From Verrucomicrobiales bacterium (lineage in GTDB: Bacteria; Verrucomicrobiota; Verrucomicrobiia; Limisphaerales; JAYPXF01): a stretch of DNA of 64,000 nucleotides. Position numbers and translations under genes: made by a program. Shown piece after piece: positions 36,597-45,251 of the stretch. The notes beneath the pieces are model-generated. The model saw only the letters and a program-made list of their open reading frames with translations. It was not told where the DNA came from and did not search any database. The stretch is from assembly GCA_002715965.1 (NCBI GenBank), contig PBAL01000079.1:34779-98778 (forward strand), given 5' to 3'. Position 1 is the first letter of the stretch. Each line of letters begins with the position of its first letter.

Positions 36597-36740
36597 GGAG
36601 ACGCATGAACCAGCAGCTACGGACGAGCGGCCTTGAATTCGTCCGCGCCCATCGGTTGATGCGGTGCATCTGTTTCCTCAACTGACGCAACGCGCGAAGC
36701 CTCGCTTTCGTTCGATGTCGAGCCGCCCGATTCGATCGAG

Positions 36741-37583
36741 TCAGTGGATGGACTTGGCTTGGGTGCGGCAAAATCCGGCGGTTCCATCATCGGCGTCATC
36801 TGGGATCGCCATATCCAGACGTTCCAGCAATTCCTGGGCGAGTACCTCGTATGCGGCTGCGCCTGCGCTGTAGGGATCGTAGTAGATGATGGGCTTGCCG
36901 AAGCTGGGAGCCTCAGCGAGACGGGTTGTCCTGGGGATGTTCGTTTCGAAGACTTTTTCGTCGAAGAATTCACGGACCTCGGCAACAATCTGGCGTGAGA
37001 GCCGTGTTCGGCCATCGAACATCGTCATGATGACGCCGAGCAGATTGAGGTTGGAATTTACCCCGGAATCACGGATCTGATTGAGCACCTTGGTCAACAT
37101 TGTGATCCCTTCGAGGGCGTAATACTCGCACTGCAAGGGAACGACCAGATGATCGGCCGCGGCAAAGACGTTTAACGTCAGCACTCCCAAGGACGGTCCG
37201 CAATCCACGATGATGACATCGTAGGCACCCGAATCTTTTACCGGCTGCAGGGCATCGCGAAAGCGTTGGAGGTGGTTGTCCAGTTTGGCGATCTCCATTT
37301 CTGCGCCGCAGAGATCGACTTCGGACGGAACGACATCGAGGTTCTCGTAGTCGGAATGTTGAATCTTCGAAGTGACAGTCCCCTGCCCCAGTAGCGCGCT
37401 GTATACGCTTGCCCCGGTTGCCTTTTCGAAGCCCAGTCCGCTGGTCGCATTGGCCTGCGGATCGAGGTCCACCATCAATACGCGCGTGCCCAACGACGCC
37501 ACACAGGCGGCCAGGTTGACGGCAGTAGTGGTCTTGCCGACGCCACCTTTCTGGTTGGCGATCGCGATGACAGTTGCAGGCAC
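36741..37583 (-). CDS. parA: ParA-family chromosome partitioning ATPase
   Basis: The 280-residue protein has all ParA/MinD marks: deviant Walker A KGGVGKTT with its signature lysine at K12 and K17, VLMVDLDPQANATSGLG, VIIVDCGPSLG (Walker B region), VVPLQCEYYALEG and GVIMTMFDGRTRLS. ParA binds DNA non-specifically when ATP-bound and segregates replication origins with ParB-parS. No parB lies next to it here. The last about 25 codons are odd: in the neighbouring frame a Ser/Pro/Glu-rich tail (EPPDFAAPKPSPSTDSIESG) runs on to a TAG at 36617-36619, just before the hairpin. A one-base indel near 36790 may therefore have cut the true C terminus. Confidence 0.92.
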   Translation of the reverse strand: MPATVIAIANQKGGVGKTTTAVNLAACVASLGTRVLMVDLDPQANATSGLGFEKATGASVYSALLGQGTVTSKIQHSDYENLDVVPSEVDLCGAEMEIAKLDNHLQRFRDALQPVKDSGAYDVIIVDCGPSLGVLTLNVFAAADHLVVPLQCEYYALEGITMLTKVLNQIRDSGVNSNLNLLGVIMTMFDGRTRLSRQIVAEVREFFDEKVFETNIPRTTRLAEAPSFGKPIIYYDPYSAGAAAYEVLAQELLERLDMAIPDDADDGTAGFCRTQAKSIH

Positions 37584-37675
37584 AAAAGGATTTAAAGCGA
37601 GCGTTCAAGTGAGCGCAAGGCTGCAAGTGCGGGCACACTTTCCCTTTGTTTCGAATCGTGATTTGATCCGCACTG

Positions 37676-38545
37676 ATGAAGCTGATTTCATTGATCGCGG
37701 TTGGTTGTGTGCTGCGTTTTGCGGCAACTGTGCACGGGCAGACCGAGGTCATGCCCACGCATCGTGACCTGGAGTTCGCAAAGGCTGGCGAGCACCGTCT
37801 CCTGTTGGACCTGTATCTTCCGAAGGAGAAGGGGGCACAGTTGTTGGTGTGGATTCATGGCGGTGCCTGGCGCCGGGGGAGCAAGAACTCAATGCCCTTG
37901 GGCGCATTGCTGAAGGAGGGGTTCGCAATTGCCAGCGTGGATTATCGACTTACACCGGTGGCGAAGTTCCCGGCAAACGTGCATGACATCAAGGCGGCCA
38001 TCCGCTGGCTCCGGGCGCATGCTGGGAAGTTTGGTTATGATGCGCAGAAGGTGGCGATCGCGGGCGCGTCTGCTGGTGGCCACCTTGTTGCTTTGGTGGG
38101 CGTGAGCAATGGGCATCCGAAACTTGAGGGGACGATTGGCGCACATGGCGATCAATCATCTGACGTTGATGTCATCGTCTCGTTTTACGGAGCGAGCAAT
38201 CTCACCACGATCCTGAACCAGTCCACTCCACACGGACTGAGCGTCCGCGTGCCGGCCCTGGAACTTCTGTTGGGCGGTCATCCTGACAAGCATCCGGAGA
38301 TCGCGAAGCTCGCCAGTCCTGTTTTCCACGTGGACGCCAAGGATCCACCGCTCCTGTTGATCCATGGGGACCAGGATCCGCAGATGCCGATCAATCAATC
38401 TCTCGAACTCCTTGGCCGCTATCTCGGCAAGAAACGGAAGGTGGGCTTTGAAGTGATATTCGGAGGGCGCCACGGAGGGAGGGAATTCTACGATGAGAAG
38501 CGGATTGCCTTGGTGAAGAAGTTTCTCGATAAGCATCTGAACTGA
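37676..38545 (+). CDS. Secreted alpha/beta-hydrolase, esterase/lipase (BD-FAE/HSL-like)
   Basis: The 289-residue protein has a signal peptide (MKLISLIAVG...VHG) and an alpha/beta-hydrolase core. Visible are the oxyanion motif HGGAW (61-65), the nucleophile elbow GASAGG with S132, the acid in HGDQDPQMPI and the catalytic His in GGRHGG. VDYRLTPVAKFPANVHDIKA is typical of carbohydrate-esterase-like and carboxylesterase members in polysaccharide-using bacteria. It probably removes acetyl or feruloyl-type esters (inference). Two bases separate it from the next sulfatase gene, so they are co-transcribed and may act on the same esterified, sulfated glycan. Confidence 0.88.
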   Translation: MKLISLIAVGCVLRFAATVHGQTEVMPTHRDLEFAKAGEHRLLLDLYLPKEKGAQLLVWIHGGAWRRGSKNSMPLGALLKEGFAIASVDYRLTPVAKFPANVHDIKAAIRWLRAHAGKFGYDAQKVAIAGASAGGHLVALVGVSNGHPKLEGTIGAHGDQSSDVDVIVSFYGASNLTTILNQSTPHGLSVRVPALELLLGGHPDKHPEIAKLASPVFHVDAKDPPLLLIHGDQDPQMPINQSLELLGRYLGKKRKVGFEVIFGGRHGGREFYDEKRIALVKKFLDKHLN

Positions 38546-38547
38546 TC

Positions 38548-39825
38548 ATGAGAACCCTTTCTTTTTTCCTTACGGTTTGGATCTGCCTTTCGGTCCAGGC
38601 ATCCGAACGTCCGAACATTCTTTTCATACTCGCGGATGACGTGGGCCGGGAGGTCCTTGGGTGCTACGGCGGTTCAAGTTACAAGACGCCCAACCTCGAC
38701 AAGCTGGCCGCGGACGGCATGCGATTCACGCATTGCTACAGCATGCCAGTCTGTTATCCCACGCGAATCTGTCTGCTGAGTGGAAAGTATCCAGTCAGGA
38801 TTGCCGGGGCCAAATGGGGGAGTTATCCGAGGGCAGAAGAATCGAACACCTTCGCAGTGATGTTGCGCAATGCGGGATACGCTACTGCGATTGCAGGCAA
38901 GTGGCAGTTGGCCCTGATGAAGAACGATGTGATGCAACCGCTTCGCATGGGATTCGATGAATGGAGTCTGTTTGGTTGGCATGAAGGGCCGCGTTTTCAC
39001 GATCCGATGATTTATCAGAACGGAAAGGTCCGTAACGACACGAAAGGGAAGTATGGGCCGGATCTTTATGTGGAATTCCTGATCGATTTCATGAAGAAGA
39101 ATCGCGAGAAGCCGTTCATGGCGTATTACTCGATGGCTCTTGCCCATGACGTGACAGATGACATCGGAAAGCCGGTGCCCTACGGACCGAACGGCCATTG
39201 GCTGACCTACGAGGAAATGGCCAATGATATGGATGTTCAGATCGGAAAGCTGATCAAGGCCTTGGATGAACTCAAACTCCGGGAGAACACGCTCATCCTC
39301 TACACAACTGACAACGGAACGGCGGGTGCGTCGTATCTCATGGTTGGGCCTGATGGAAAATTCATCCGCCCGCCCGTTTATTCCCGATTCAACGGGCGCA
39401 CAGTTCGCGGTGGCAAGGGCAGCTTGAACGACCTCGGCACGCGTGTTCCCATGATTGCCAATTGGAAGGGTAACATCAAATCCGGGCAGGTGGTTGATGA
39501 CCTGATCGACTTCAGCGACGTCCTGCCGACATTCTGCGATTTGGGCGACGCGGGTTATCCGTCTGGCAAGCTGGATGGGATCAGCTTCGCGAATCGCCTG
39601 CGCGGCAAGGGGGCTTCTCCCAGGAACTGGGCCTATTCGGAACGTGGTCGTGGGGGCGGACAGTGGGTGCGCACGCGGGATTACAAGCTGTATCGGAACG
39701 GCAACTTGTACGACATGACGAACGATCCGGACGAACGATTCCCGGTAAAGAGACCGGTTGGTGAAGCCAGGACCATACGTGGCGTGCTCTCCGGCGTTTT
39801 GAAATCGCTTCCACGTGCGAGATAG
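38548..39825 (+). CDS. Secreted sulfatase with CYPTR active-site motif
   Basis: The 425-residue protein has a signal peptide (MRTLSFFLTVWICLSVQA), RPNILFILADDVGREVLGCY with metal aspartates D30 and D31, and C69-Y-P-T-R followed by ICLLSGKYP. The Cys-x-Pro-Thr-Arg form of the formylglycine motif differs from the more common CxPSR of the sulfatase at 3204-4739 but still has the Cys, Pro and Arg needed for conversion. Later blocks are AIAGKWQL, LILYTTDNGTAG and VRGGKGSLNDLGTRVP, all typical of family S1. It follows the esterase by 2 bases, suggesting a two-enzyme operon for a modified polysaccharide. Substrate unknown. Confidence 0.92.
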   Translation: MRTLSFFLTVWICLSVQASERPNILFILADDVGREVLGCYGGSSYKTPNLDKLAADGMRFTHCYSMPVCYPTRICLLSGKYPVRIAGAKWGSYPRAEESNTFAVMLRNAGYATAIAGKWQLALMKNDVMQPLRMGFDEWSLFGWHEGPRFHDPMIYQNGKVRNDTKGKYGPDLYVEFLIDFMKKNREKPFMAYYSMALAHDVTDDIGKPVPYGPNGHWLTYEEMANDMDVQIGKLIKALDELKLRENTLILYTTDNGTAGASYLMVGPDGKFIRPPVYSRFNGRTVRGGKGSLNDLGTRVPMIANWKGNIKSGQVVDDLIDFSDVLPTFCDLGDAGYPSGKLDGISFANRLRGKGASPRNWAYSERGRGGGQWVRTRDYKLYRNGNLYDMTNDPDERFPVKRPVGEARTIRGVLSGVLKSLPRAR

Positions 39826-39838
39826 CTGTTGCGCGAGA

Positions 39839-40228
39839 ATGGCGGAGGAAGAAATCCTGCGTGTTGAGGCGAGCCTGTCGCTTGAGCTGCCCGCGTTCTA
39901 TCGTGAATTCCTGCTGACAGAGAGCGGGCGCATTCAAGAACTTGAAGACGCATTGAACTACGTGGTCACGCCGTGGACACAGTCCAATGCGTTTATCAAC
40001 GGGAACAGCGCGGGCAATCGGCTCGGGGATAACAAACTCAACGTCGCAAGCAATGGAGCGGGGGACTTCTGGTTCATTGACCTGGCCAAGGGCACGAATG
40101 AGATCTGGGTCTTTGAACATGAAACCGATTCCATTGAGCGCGCATTTGAGTCTCCGGAGGCCTGGATTACTTCTCGACGATCCAGACGTTCCGGAACTGA
40201 AGCGGATTGCCATGTCCTTGAAGCTTGA
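39839..40228 (+). CDS. SMI1/KNR4 (SUKH) family protein
   Basis: The 129-residue protein from the ATG at 39839 shows the SUKH pattern: ILRVEASLSLELPAFYREFL near the start (the L-P-x-x-Y-x-x-F-L signature), a middle LGDNKLNVASNGAGDFWFID with the N-G-x-G-D-x-(W/Y) core, and VFEHETDSIERAFESPEAWI at the end. SUKH proteins act as immunity proteins against secreted toxins in many bacteria, or as signalling modules in fungi. No toxin gene stands beside it, so it may be an orphan immunity gene. Its end overlaps the facing DUF1080 gene by 62 bases; the last about 15 residues in the overlap look non-conserved. Confidence 0.78.
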   Translation: MAEEEILRVEASLSLELPAFYREFLLTESGRIQELEDALNYVVTPWTQSNAFINGNSAGNRLGDNKLNVASNGAGDFWFIDLAKGTNEIWVFEHETDSIERAFESPEAWITSRRSRRSGTEADCHVLEA

Positions 40229-41219
40229 TCGGTCCGGGCGTGCCTTCGGGCTCCTTCCGTGAACCACCAGTGACGCCATTGATTTCCAAGTCGTCGTGAA
40301 TCATCACTCCGTTGTGGCGCAAGGTCATGCGGGCGTTCTTCACCTTCTTGCCATCCTTGCTGATTGAGTTCGTGAACTCGACGTCGTAGGTCTGCCAGGT
40401 GAGTGGAGGGAAACACATGTTCACCATTGGATTGGCCTTGGTGTAGACGCCACCACATTCGTTGTTCAGACCTTCCAATCCAAACGAGTCGAGGATCTGC
40501 ACTTCGTAATGATCAACCTGGTAGAAGCCGCTATTGCCTCGTCCCTGACCGCGCGCCTGTGGTCGATAGGGCAACATGAATTCAATGTGCATGATGTAGT
40601 TGCTGAACTTGTCCTTTGTGCGGATGTCCTTGCCGTCGGTGTTAAGCAGTTTCGTGGCCTCGTCGAGCCGGCCACCGGCAAACGCGTCGGAGTTGCTTCC
40701 GTTGAACAACACCTTTGCTGCGGCAGGCGGCCGTTTGCCAAGCGTCGGGCTTTTCCGGACAGTCTTCTTCAATACGATCTTCGTGCCGGAGTCATCGGTC
40801 ACGACGAGACGACCGTTCTTGATCGTTCCCGAGTGTTCCTTGTGGCCTTCAGGTGGATAGTTCTTCGATGCAGAAAACTGATCGGCTGGTTTGGCAAGAT
40901 ACTTCCGATTGCCACCTGCGGCTTTGAGCTTCGCTTTTCCATCAGCAATTTTGCCAGCGAGCAGACTTCGGTTCTTGCCATCCCAACCGTCCCCCGGCAG
41001 GCCACCCGGATACAAGACCACGTGCAGCTCGCCATCACCCAAAGCGATCACATGCGCGCCGTGCCCATTGCCGGCGTATTCTCCTTGGAGCTTGAAATCT
41101 TCAGGGAGGGAGGCATCTTCCGCGTCCGTCCACACCTTGGTCTTTGCCCTCGCTCCTTGGCTCTGAAATGGAACGGTCGCGAGCGCAGCAACTAGAATGG
41201 CTGAAAAGAGAGATTTCAT
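40167..41219 (-). CDS. DUF1080 protein (3-keto-disaccharide hydrolase domain), secreted
   Basis: I choose the ATG at 41219, which gives a signal peptide (MKSLFSAILVAALATVPFQS); in-frame sequence to 41315 looks non-coding. The 350-residue protein has an N-terminal half with HVIALGDGELHVVLYPGG. The classic DUF1080 half then follows: FSNYIMHIEFMLPYR, GNSGFYQVDHYEVQILDSFG, NECGGVYTKANPMVNMCFPP, WQTYDVEF and IKLQGHGNPLQFRNVWI. DUF1080 is a concanavalin-like fold; members act on 3-keto-glycosides or bind and cleave glycans and are expanded in Planctomycetota and Verrucomicrobiota. It is a single gene, divergent from rplM. Confidence 0.9.
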   Translation of the reverse strand: MKSLFSAILVAALATVPFQSQGARAKTKVWTDAEDASLPEDFKLQGEYAGNGHGAHVIALGDGELHVVLYPGGLPGDGWDGKNRSLLAGKIADGKAKLKAAGGNRKYLAKPADQFSASKNYPPEGHKEHSGTIKNGRLVVTDDSGTKIVLKKTVRKSPTLGKRPPAAAKVLFNGSNSDAFAGGRLDEATKLLNTDGKDIRTKDKFSNYIMHIEFMLPYRPQARGQGRGNSGFYQVDHYEVQILDSFGLEGLNNECGGVYTKANPMVNMCFPPLTWQTYDVEFTNSISKDGKKVKNARMTLRHNGVMIHDDLEINGVTGGSRKEPEGTPGPIKLQGHGNPLQFRNVWIVEK

Positions 41220-41323
41220 GCGTGAAATTGTCCAGATCCTTGTCAGCTCGGCAATCGGAAAGGGTTGGCGACAATCGATCAAGCAGGTCACGCGCCGAAA
41301 TGCGTATTTTCCCAAAGAAGCTG

Positions 41324-41351
41324 TTGACTAATCGATGCCTTTTGATAGTTT
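41324..41351 (+). promoter_or_regulatory. Probable promoter of rplM-rpsI
   Basis: TTGACT at 41324-41329 and TAGTTT at 41346-41351 with a 16-base spacer lie 26 bases before the rplM ATG. GAGGG at 41366-41370 is a good ribosome-binding site, 7 bases before the ATG. Found by eye; the -35 is strong and the -10 weak. Confidence 0.5.
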
Positions 41352-41377
41352 CCGCGTCCCTTTTTGAGGGATTTCGC

Positions 41378-41809
41378 ATGAAAACTCATTTGCCGAAAGA
41401 TCATTTGAACCAACGCAAGTGGCACGTCGTTGACGCTGACGGTGTGGTGCTGGGAAGGCTCGCCTCGCAGGTTGCCGACGTGCTCCGTGGGAAGAACAAG
41501 CCCACTTTTACGCCACATCTGGACTTCGGTGATTTTGTCGTCGTAATCAACGCCGAGAAGGTCAAGCTCACCGGCAAGAAGGAGCAGGGAAAGGTTTATA
41601 TGACCTATTCAGGTTGGCGCGGTGGCGAGAAGTACACCAAGGCCGCCGATCTCCGTGATCGTCATCCCGAGAAAATCATCGAGCGTGCGGTGAAAGGTAT
41701 GCTCCCGAAGAACACACTTGGCCGTCGGCTCTACACCAAGCTCAAGGTTTACAAGGGCGACAAGCACGACCAAGAGGCGCAGCAACCCGCGGCTCTCGAA
41801 ATCAAATAA
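41378..41809 (+). CDS. rplM: Ribosomal protein L13 (uL13)
   Basis: The 143-residue protein is a full-length L13. It has KWHVVDADGVVLGRLASQVA at the N terminus, TPHLDFGDFVVVINAEKVKL, the VYMTYSGWRGGEKY block, and ERAVKGMLPKNTLGRRLYTK with LKVYKGDKHDQEAQQP at the C terminus. It binds 23S rRNA early in large-subunit assembly. The frame stays open upstream to 41144, but the ATG at 41378 with GAGGG seven bases before it is the true start by family alignment. It is the first gene of the conserved rplM-rpsI pair, 8 bases before rpsI. Confidence 0.98.
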   Translation: MKTHLPKDHLNQRKWHVVDADGVVLGRLASQVADVLRGKNKPTFTPHLDFGDFVVVINAEKVKLTGKKEQGKVYMTYSGWRGGEKYTKAADLRDRHPEKIIERAVKGMLPKNTLGRRLYTKLKVYKGDKHDQEAQQPAALEIK

Positions 41810-41817
41810 TTTTCATC

Positions 41818-42207
41818 ATGGCTGAAGAATTCATTGCAACCGGTCGCCGTAAGACGGCTGTCGCTCGTGTTCGCATGTCTGCCGGATCCGGCAAGATCAC
41901 TGTGAACGGCCGCGAGTTTGATAACTACTTTCCCTCTGACGAACATCAAGGCTTGGTTACCCAGCCGCTGAAGGTCGTCGATGTCGTTGAAAAGTTTGAT
42001 GTAAAGGTCAACGTTCAAGGCGGAGGCCCAATCGGACAAGCCGGCGCGACCCGTCACGGGATAGCCCGTGCCCTGTTGAAGGTCGACGCCGAACATCGCC
42101 CCGTTCTCAAGGCTGAAGGCCTATTGACTCGCGATCCTCGTATGAAGGAGCGCAAGAAGTATGGTCAGCCCGGTGCCCGCAAGCGCTACCAGTACAGCAA
42201 ACGATAA
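41818..42207 (+). CDS. rpsI: Ribosomal protein S9 (uS9)
   Basis: The 129-residue protein is a full S9: EFIATGRRKTAVARVRMSAG, ITVNGREFDNYFPS, VNVQGGGPIGQAGATRHGIA, RALLKVD, and the universal C terminus PGARKRYQYSKR whose last residues reach the ribosomal P site and contact tRNA. It is co-transcribed with rplM. A strong intrinsic terminator begins about 17 bases after its stop. Confidence 0.98.
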   Translation: MAEEFIATGRRKTAVARVRMSAGSGKITVNGREFDNYFPSDEHQGLVTQPLKVVDVVEKFDVKVNVQGGGPIGQAGATRHGIARALLKVDAEHRPVLKAEGLLTRDPRMKERKKYGQPGARKRYQYSKR

Positions 42208-42223
42208 CAGCTCTGCGATTTCG

Positions 42224-42256
42224 AAAACCCCGCGGGCATTGTCCGCGGGGTTTTTT
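42224..42256 (+). terminator. Rho-independent terminator after rpsI
   Basis: CCCCGCGG (42228-42235) pairs with CCGCGGGG (42243-42250) around a short loop, preceded by A residues and followed directly by TTTTTTG. The stem is all GC and the T-run is on the correct side for the plus strand, so this ends the rplM-rpsI transcript. Confidence 0.93.
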
Positions 42257-42300
42257 GTTTTTGATTCCCAATTCTCAACACCACTTACAGACTTACGAAC

Positions 42301-43362
42301 ATGAACAGTGTCAAAACCGCCATTGTAGGAGCATCCGGTTACTCGGGGGAGGAACTGGTGCGCCTGCTTCTGCATCATCCCCACGCAGAACTCACCGCGG
42401 TGACCTCCCGCCAATACGCTGGCAAGACCCTGGCCGAGATCTTTCCCAAATACGCTGCTCATCCCGTCGCGCGCGAATTGAAATTCGAGGAACCCGACGT
42501 CAACAGCCTCGCGGTCAAGGCCGACATCATCTTCCTTGCATTGCCTCATGGAGTGGCTGCTGAATACGCATCCGGATTGATGGAGAAGGGAAAGCGCGTG
42601 ATCGATCTCAGTGCGGATTTTCGGCTTAACCACGCCGACGTATATCGCGAGTTCTATGGAAAGGAGCATCCGGCCCCCGATCTCTTGGCGCGAGCAGTTT
42701 ACGGTTTGCCGGAGGTATATCACGCGGCCATTGAAGGTGCTGAACTTGTGGCCAGTCCCGGCTGCTATCCAACAAGCATTCTCCTGCCAACGATCCCGCT
42801 CATCAAAGCCGGCCTCATTAAACCCACGAGTATCATTGCCGATTCCATGAGTGGCGTCAGCGGTGCCGGAAGGAAAACCGAGGTGCCCTATCTGTTCGTG
42901 GAATGCAATGAAAGCGTGCGGCCGTACGGCGTTCCCAAACATCGGCATCTTTCCGAGATCGAACAGGAACTCTCCATCGCGGCGGGCCGTGACATAACGA
43001 TTCAATTCATCCCGCACCTCATTCCGATCAACCGCGGAATACTCACCACCCTCTACCTTGCTCCGGACAAATTCTTCGAATCCGAATCTGAATTGGAGCA
43101 GCTTAATGCAAGAATCGGCGATGCTCTCAACGAAGCCTATGCGGATGAACCATTCGTACGGATTCTGACCGACGGCGCGCTGCCCGATACCAAAAACGTC
43201 GTCGGCACCAACTACATTGATATCGCCTGGCGTCTGGACATCCGCACGGGTCGCCTCATTGTGATGAGTGTGGAAGACAACATCATGAAAGGCGCGAGCG
43301 GACAGGCGATTCAGAGTTACAACCTCATGTGCGGCTGCGATCAGACCGCCGGCCTTGTTTGA
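42301..43362 (+). CDS. argC: N-acetyl-gamma-glutamyl-phosphate reductase
   Basis: ArgC reduces N-acetyl-glutamyl-5-phosphate to the semialdehyde with NADPH, the third step of arginine synthesis. The 353-residue protein has the NADP-binding GASGYSGEELVRLL at the N terminus, catalytic C155 in SPGCYPTSILLP, DSMSGVSGAGRK, and HRHLSEIEQEL with the conserved histidines. It also has FIPHLIPINRGILTTLYL and NYIDIAWR with SVEDNIMKGASGQAIQ near the end. Length is normal. No other arg gene is adjacent; the CoA-binding protein gene starts 2 bases after its stop. Confidence 0.96.
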   Translation: MNSVKTAIVGASGYSGEELVRLLLHHPHAELTAVTSRQYAGKTLAEIFPKYAAHPVARELKFEEPDVNSLAVKADIIFLALPHGVAAEYASGLMEKGKRVIDLSADFRLNHADVYREFYGKEHPAPDLLARAVYGLPEVYHAAIEGAELVASPGCYPTSILLPTIPLIKAGLIKPTSIIADSMSGVSGAGRKTEVPYLFVECNESVRPYGVPKHRHLSEIEQELSIAAGRDITIQFIPHLIPINRGILTTLYLAPDKFFESESELEQLNARIGDALNEAYADEPFVRILTDGALPDTKNVVGTNYIDIAWRLDIRTGRLIVMSVEDNIMKGASGQAIQSYNLMCGCDQTAGLV

Positions 43363-43364
43363 AC

Positions 43365-43727
43365 ATGAAGACCGTCGCGATTCTTGGTGCCAGTTCGAAT
43401 CCCGAAAAATATGGGAATCGCGCCGTCCACGCCTTTCGCGACAGGGGCTATCAGGTTTACCCGGTGAATCCGAAGGCCGACGAAATTGAAGGACTCACCG
43501 CGTTCGCCAATATCGAATCGATTCCTGAAAAGCCTAACGTGGTCAGTGCCTACCTCCCGCCGGCGATATTGCTGAAAGTCCTGCCGCAGATCGCAGATCG
43601 TGGATGCGATGAACTTTGGCTGAACCCCGGTACGGACGAACCCGGGATCGTTTCCGCTGCAAATGAGCTTGGCTTGAACACCGTGATCGGCTGCAGCCTG
43701 GTCGGGTTGATCAGTGGCAAATTATGA
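43365..43727 (+). CDS. CoA-binding domain protein (YccU-like)
   Basis: The 120-residue protein from the ATG at 43365 is a stand-alone CoA_binding Rossmann domain: VAILGASSNPEKYGNRAVHA, GYQVYPVNPKADEIEGLTAF, VVSAYLPPAILLKVLPQIA, ELWLNPGTDEP, NTVIGCSLVGLI. Homologues such as YccU are widespread small cytoplasmic proteins, presumed to bind CoA or related nucleotides; the physiological role is not established. The gene follows argC by 2 bases, so the two are co-transcribed. Confidence 0.9.
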   Translation: MKTVAILGASSNPEKYGNRAVHAFRDRGYQVYPVNPKADEIEGLTAFANIESIPEKPNVVSAYLPPAILLKVLPQIADRGCDELWLNPGTDEPGIVSAANELGLNTVIGCSLVGLISGKL

Positions 43728-43793
43728 GAACCTCTCGCGGCCATGGCGATTTTCTAGAGATGCCGATTCGCGAAACTGACTGTCAATCAACCG

Positions 43794-45236
43794 ATGGATA
43801 AGCTGCTGATCATAGACGACGAAACGGACGTGCAGTACTCGTTCCGTCGTATCTTCAGTTCCCCGGACATCCAGATCGAGACCGCTGACAGCGGAGAGGA
43901 CGGATTGGCCATCCTGCCACGCTTCAAGCCCGATCTCATCATCATGGATGTCCGCATGGGTGGCATGACCGGATTGGAGACTTTGGCAAAGATGCGCGAA
44001 CTGGATGCAAAAGTGCCGGTAATCATGATGACCGCCTATGGCACGACGCAGACCGCCATCGAAGCGATGAAACTCGGCGCCTTTGATTACCTGCTCAAGC
44101 CCTTTGACATTCCCAAGCTGAAGAAAGTCGTGGCGAAGGCGCTCGATGCGGCCCGCGCCATGAAGCAGGTGGTGTCCTACGAGCCGTTGCTCGAATCCGA
44201 AGACTACGACATCGGCATCGTCGGCCACAGCGAACCCATGCAGGACGTTTTCAAGATGATCGGCCAATTGGCGACGTCCAATGCAACGGCTCTCATCACC
44301 GGCGAGAGCGGCACGGGCAAGGAACTAGTTGCCCGCGCGATCTATTCCCACGGCAATCGCAGTGAACAGCCTTTCCTTGCCATCAACTGTGCTGCGATTC
44401 CGGAAAACCTTCTGGAAAGCGAACTCTTCGGTCATGAGAAAGGCGCCTTTACGGGCGCCACCTCTCAACGCATCGGGAAGTTTGAGCAATGCAATCGCGG
44501 AACCATCTTTCTGGATGAGATCGGTGACATGTCCCTGCAGACGCAGACGAAGATTCTGCGAGTCCTTCAAAACGGAACCATCGAGCGCGTCGGTGGAAAC
44601 AATCCGGTAAAAGTCGATGTGCGCGTCATCGCGGCCACGAACAAGAACCTTGAGGACGCGGTTTCGAACCAGGAATTCCGCGAAGATCTTTTCTATCGCC
44701 TAAACGTGGTTCGCATCCTCATGCCCCCGCTTTGTGAACGTCCGGGCGATATTCGTCTCCTGGTGAACTACTTCCTCCAGAAGTTCGCCCGTGAATTGCA
44801 GAAGTCTGTGACCTCCGTTCATGCCCAAGCCATCGCGGCATTGGAGCGCTACAATTGGCCGGGCAACGTACGTGAACTGGAAAACGTCATCCAACGCGCC
44901 TTCGTGGTTTGCAAAGGCCAGTCACTGTTGATCAGTGATCTACCCGACGAACTGTCGGGCAATTCAACACCGACTTCGCCCGCAACAACCGGCACCCAAG
45001 CTGTGGCTCCCACCGGCGACGACATCCCATCCTTGGCTGCTGCCCTGTTCAAATGGGCGCGAGACAACAGCGACCTCCAGATTATTCCGGCGGTTGAACG
45101 CGAACTGGTCATTTGCGCGCTCAAGGAGACAGGTGGCAACCAGGTCCAGGCCTCCAAGCTGCTCGGCATCACCCGTGCTACCTTGCGCAAGCGCATTGAG
45201 AAGTTTGGCATCAGGCAGGAACAGGAATTCAAGTAG
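43794..45236 (+). CDS. NtrC-family sigma-54-dependent response regulator
   Basis: The 480-residue protein has a receiver domain with the acidic pair IDDE, phosphoacceptor D52 in LIIMDVRMGG, MMTAYGT and the LLKPFD lysine. The AAA+ sigma-54 activation domain has GESGTGKELVARA (Walker A), GHEKGAFTGATSQ (the GAFTGA loop that touches sigma-54), LDEIGDMSLQTQ (Walker B), GTIERVGGNNPVKVDVR and the arginine finger region. The C-terminal Fis-type HTH is TGGNQVQASKLLGITRATLR. It turns on sigma-54 promoters when phosphorylated. No histidine kinase is adjacent, so its signal is unknown; control of nitrogen use or of surface structures is possible. Confidence 0.95.
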   Translation: MDKLLIIDDETDVQYSFRRIFSSPDIQIETADSGEDGLAILPRFKPDLIIMDVRMGGMTGLETLAKMRELDAKVPVIMMTAYGTTQTAIEAMKLGAFDYLLKPFDIPKLKKVVAKALDAARAMKQVVSYEPLLESEDYDIGIVGHSEPMQDVFKMIGQLATSNATALITGESGTGKELVARAIYSHGNRSEQPFLAINCAAIPENLLESELFGHEKGAFTGATSQRIGKFEQCNRGTIFLDEIGDMSLQTQTKILRVLQNGTIERVGGNNPVKVDVRVIAATNKNLEDAVSNQEFREDLFYRLNVVRILMPPLCERPGDIRLLVNYFLQKFARELQKSVTSVHAQAIAALERYNWPGNVRELENVIQRAFVVCKGQSLLISDLPDELSGNSTPTSPATTGTQAVAPTGDDIPSLAAALFKWARDNSDLQIIPAVERELVICALKETGGNQVQASKLLGITRATLRKRIEKFGIRQEQEFK

Positions 45237-45251
45237 CTCCGCTGGATCCAC

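Noticed and set aside
41144..41377. In-frame extension upstream of rplM
   Set aside because: L13 proteins start at the MKTHLPKDHLNQRKW region; the extension contains the promoter and overlaps the DUF1080 start.
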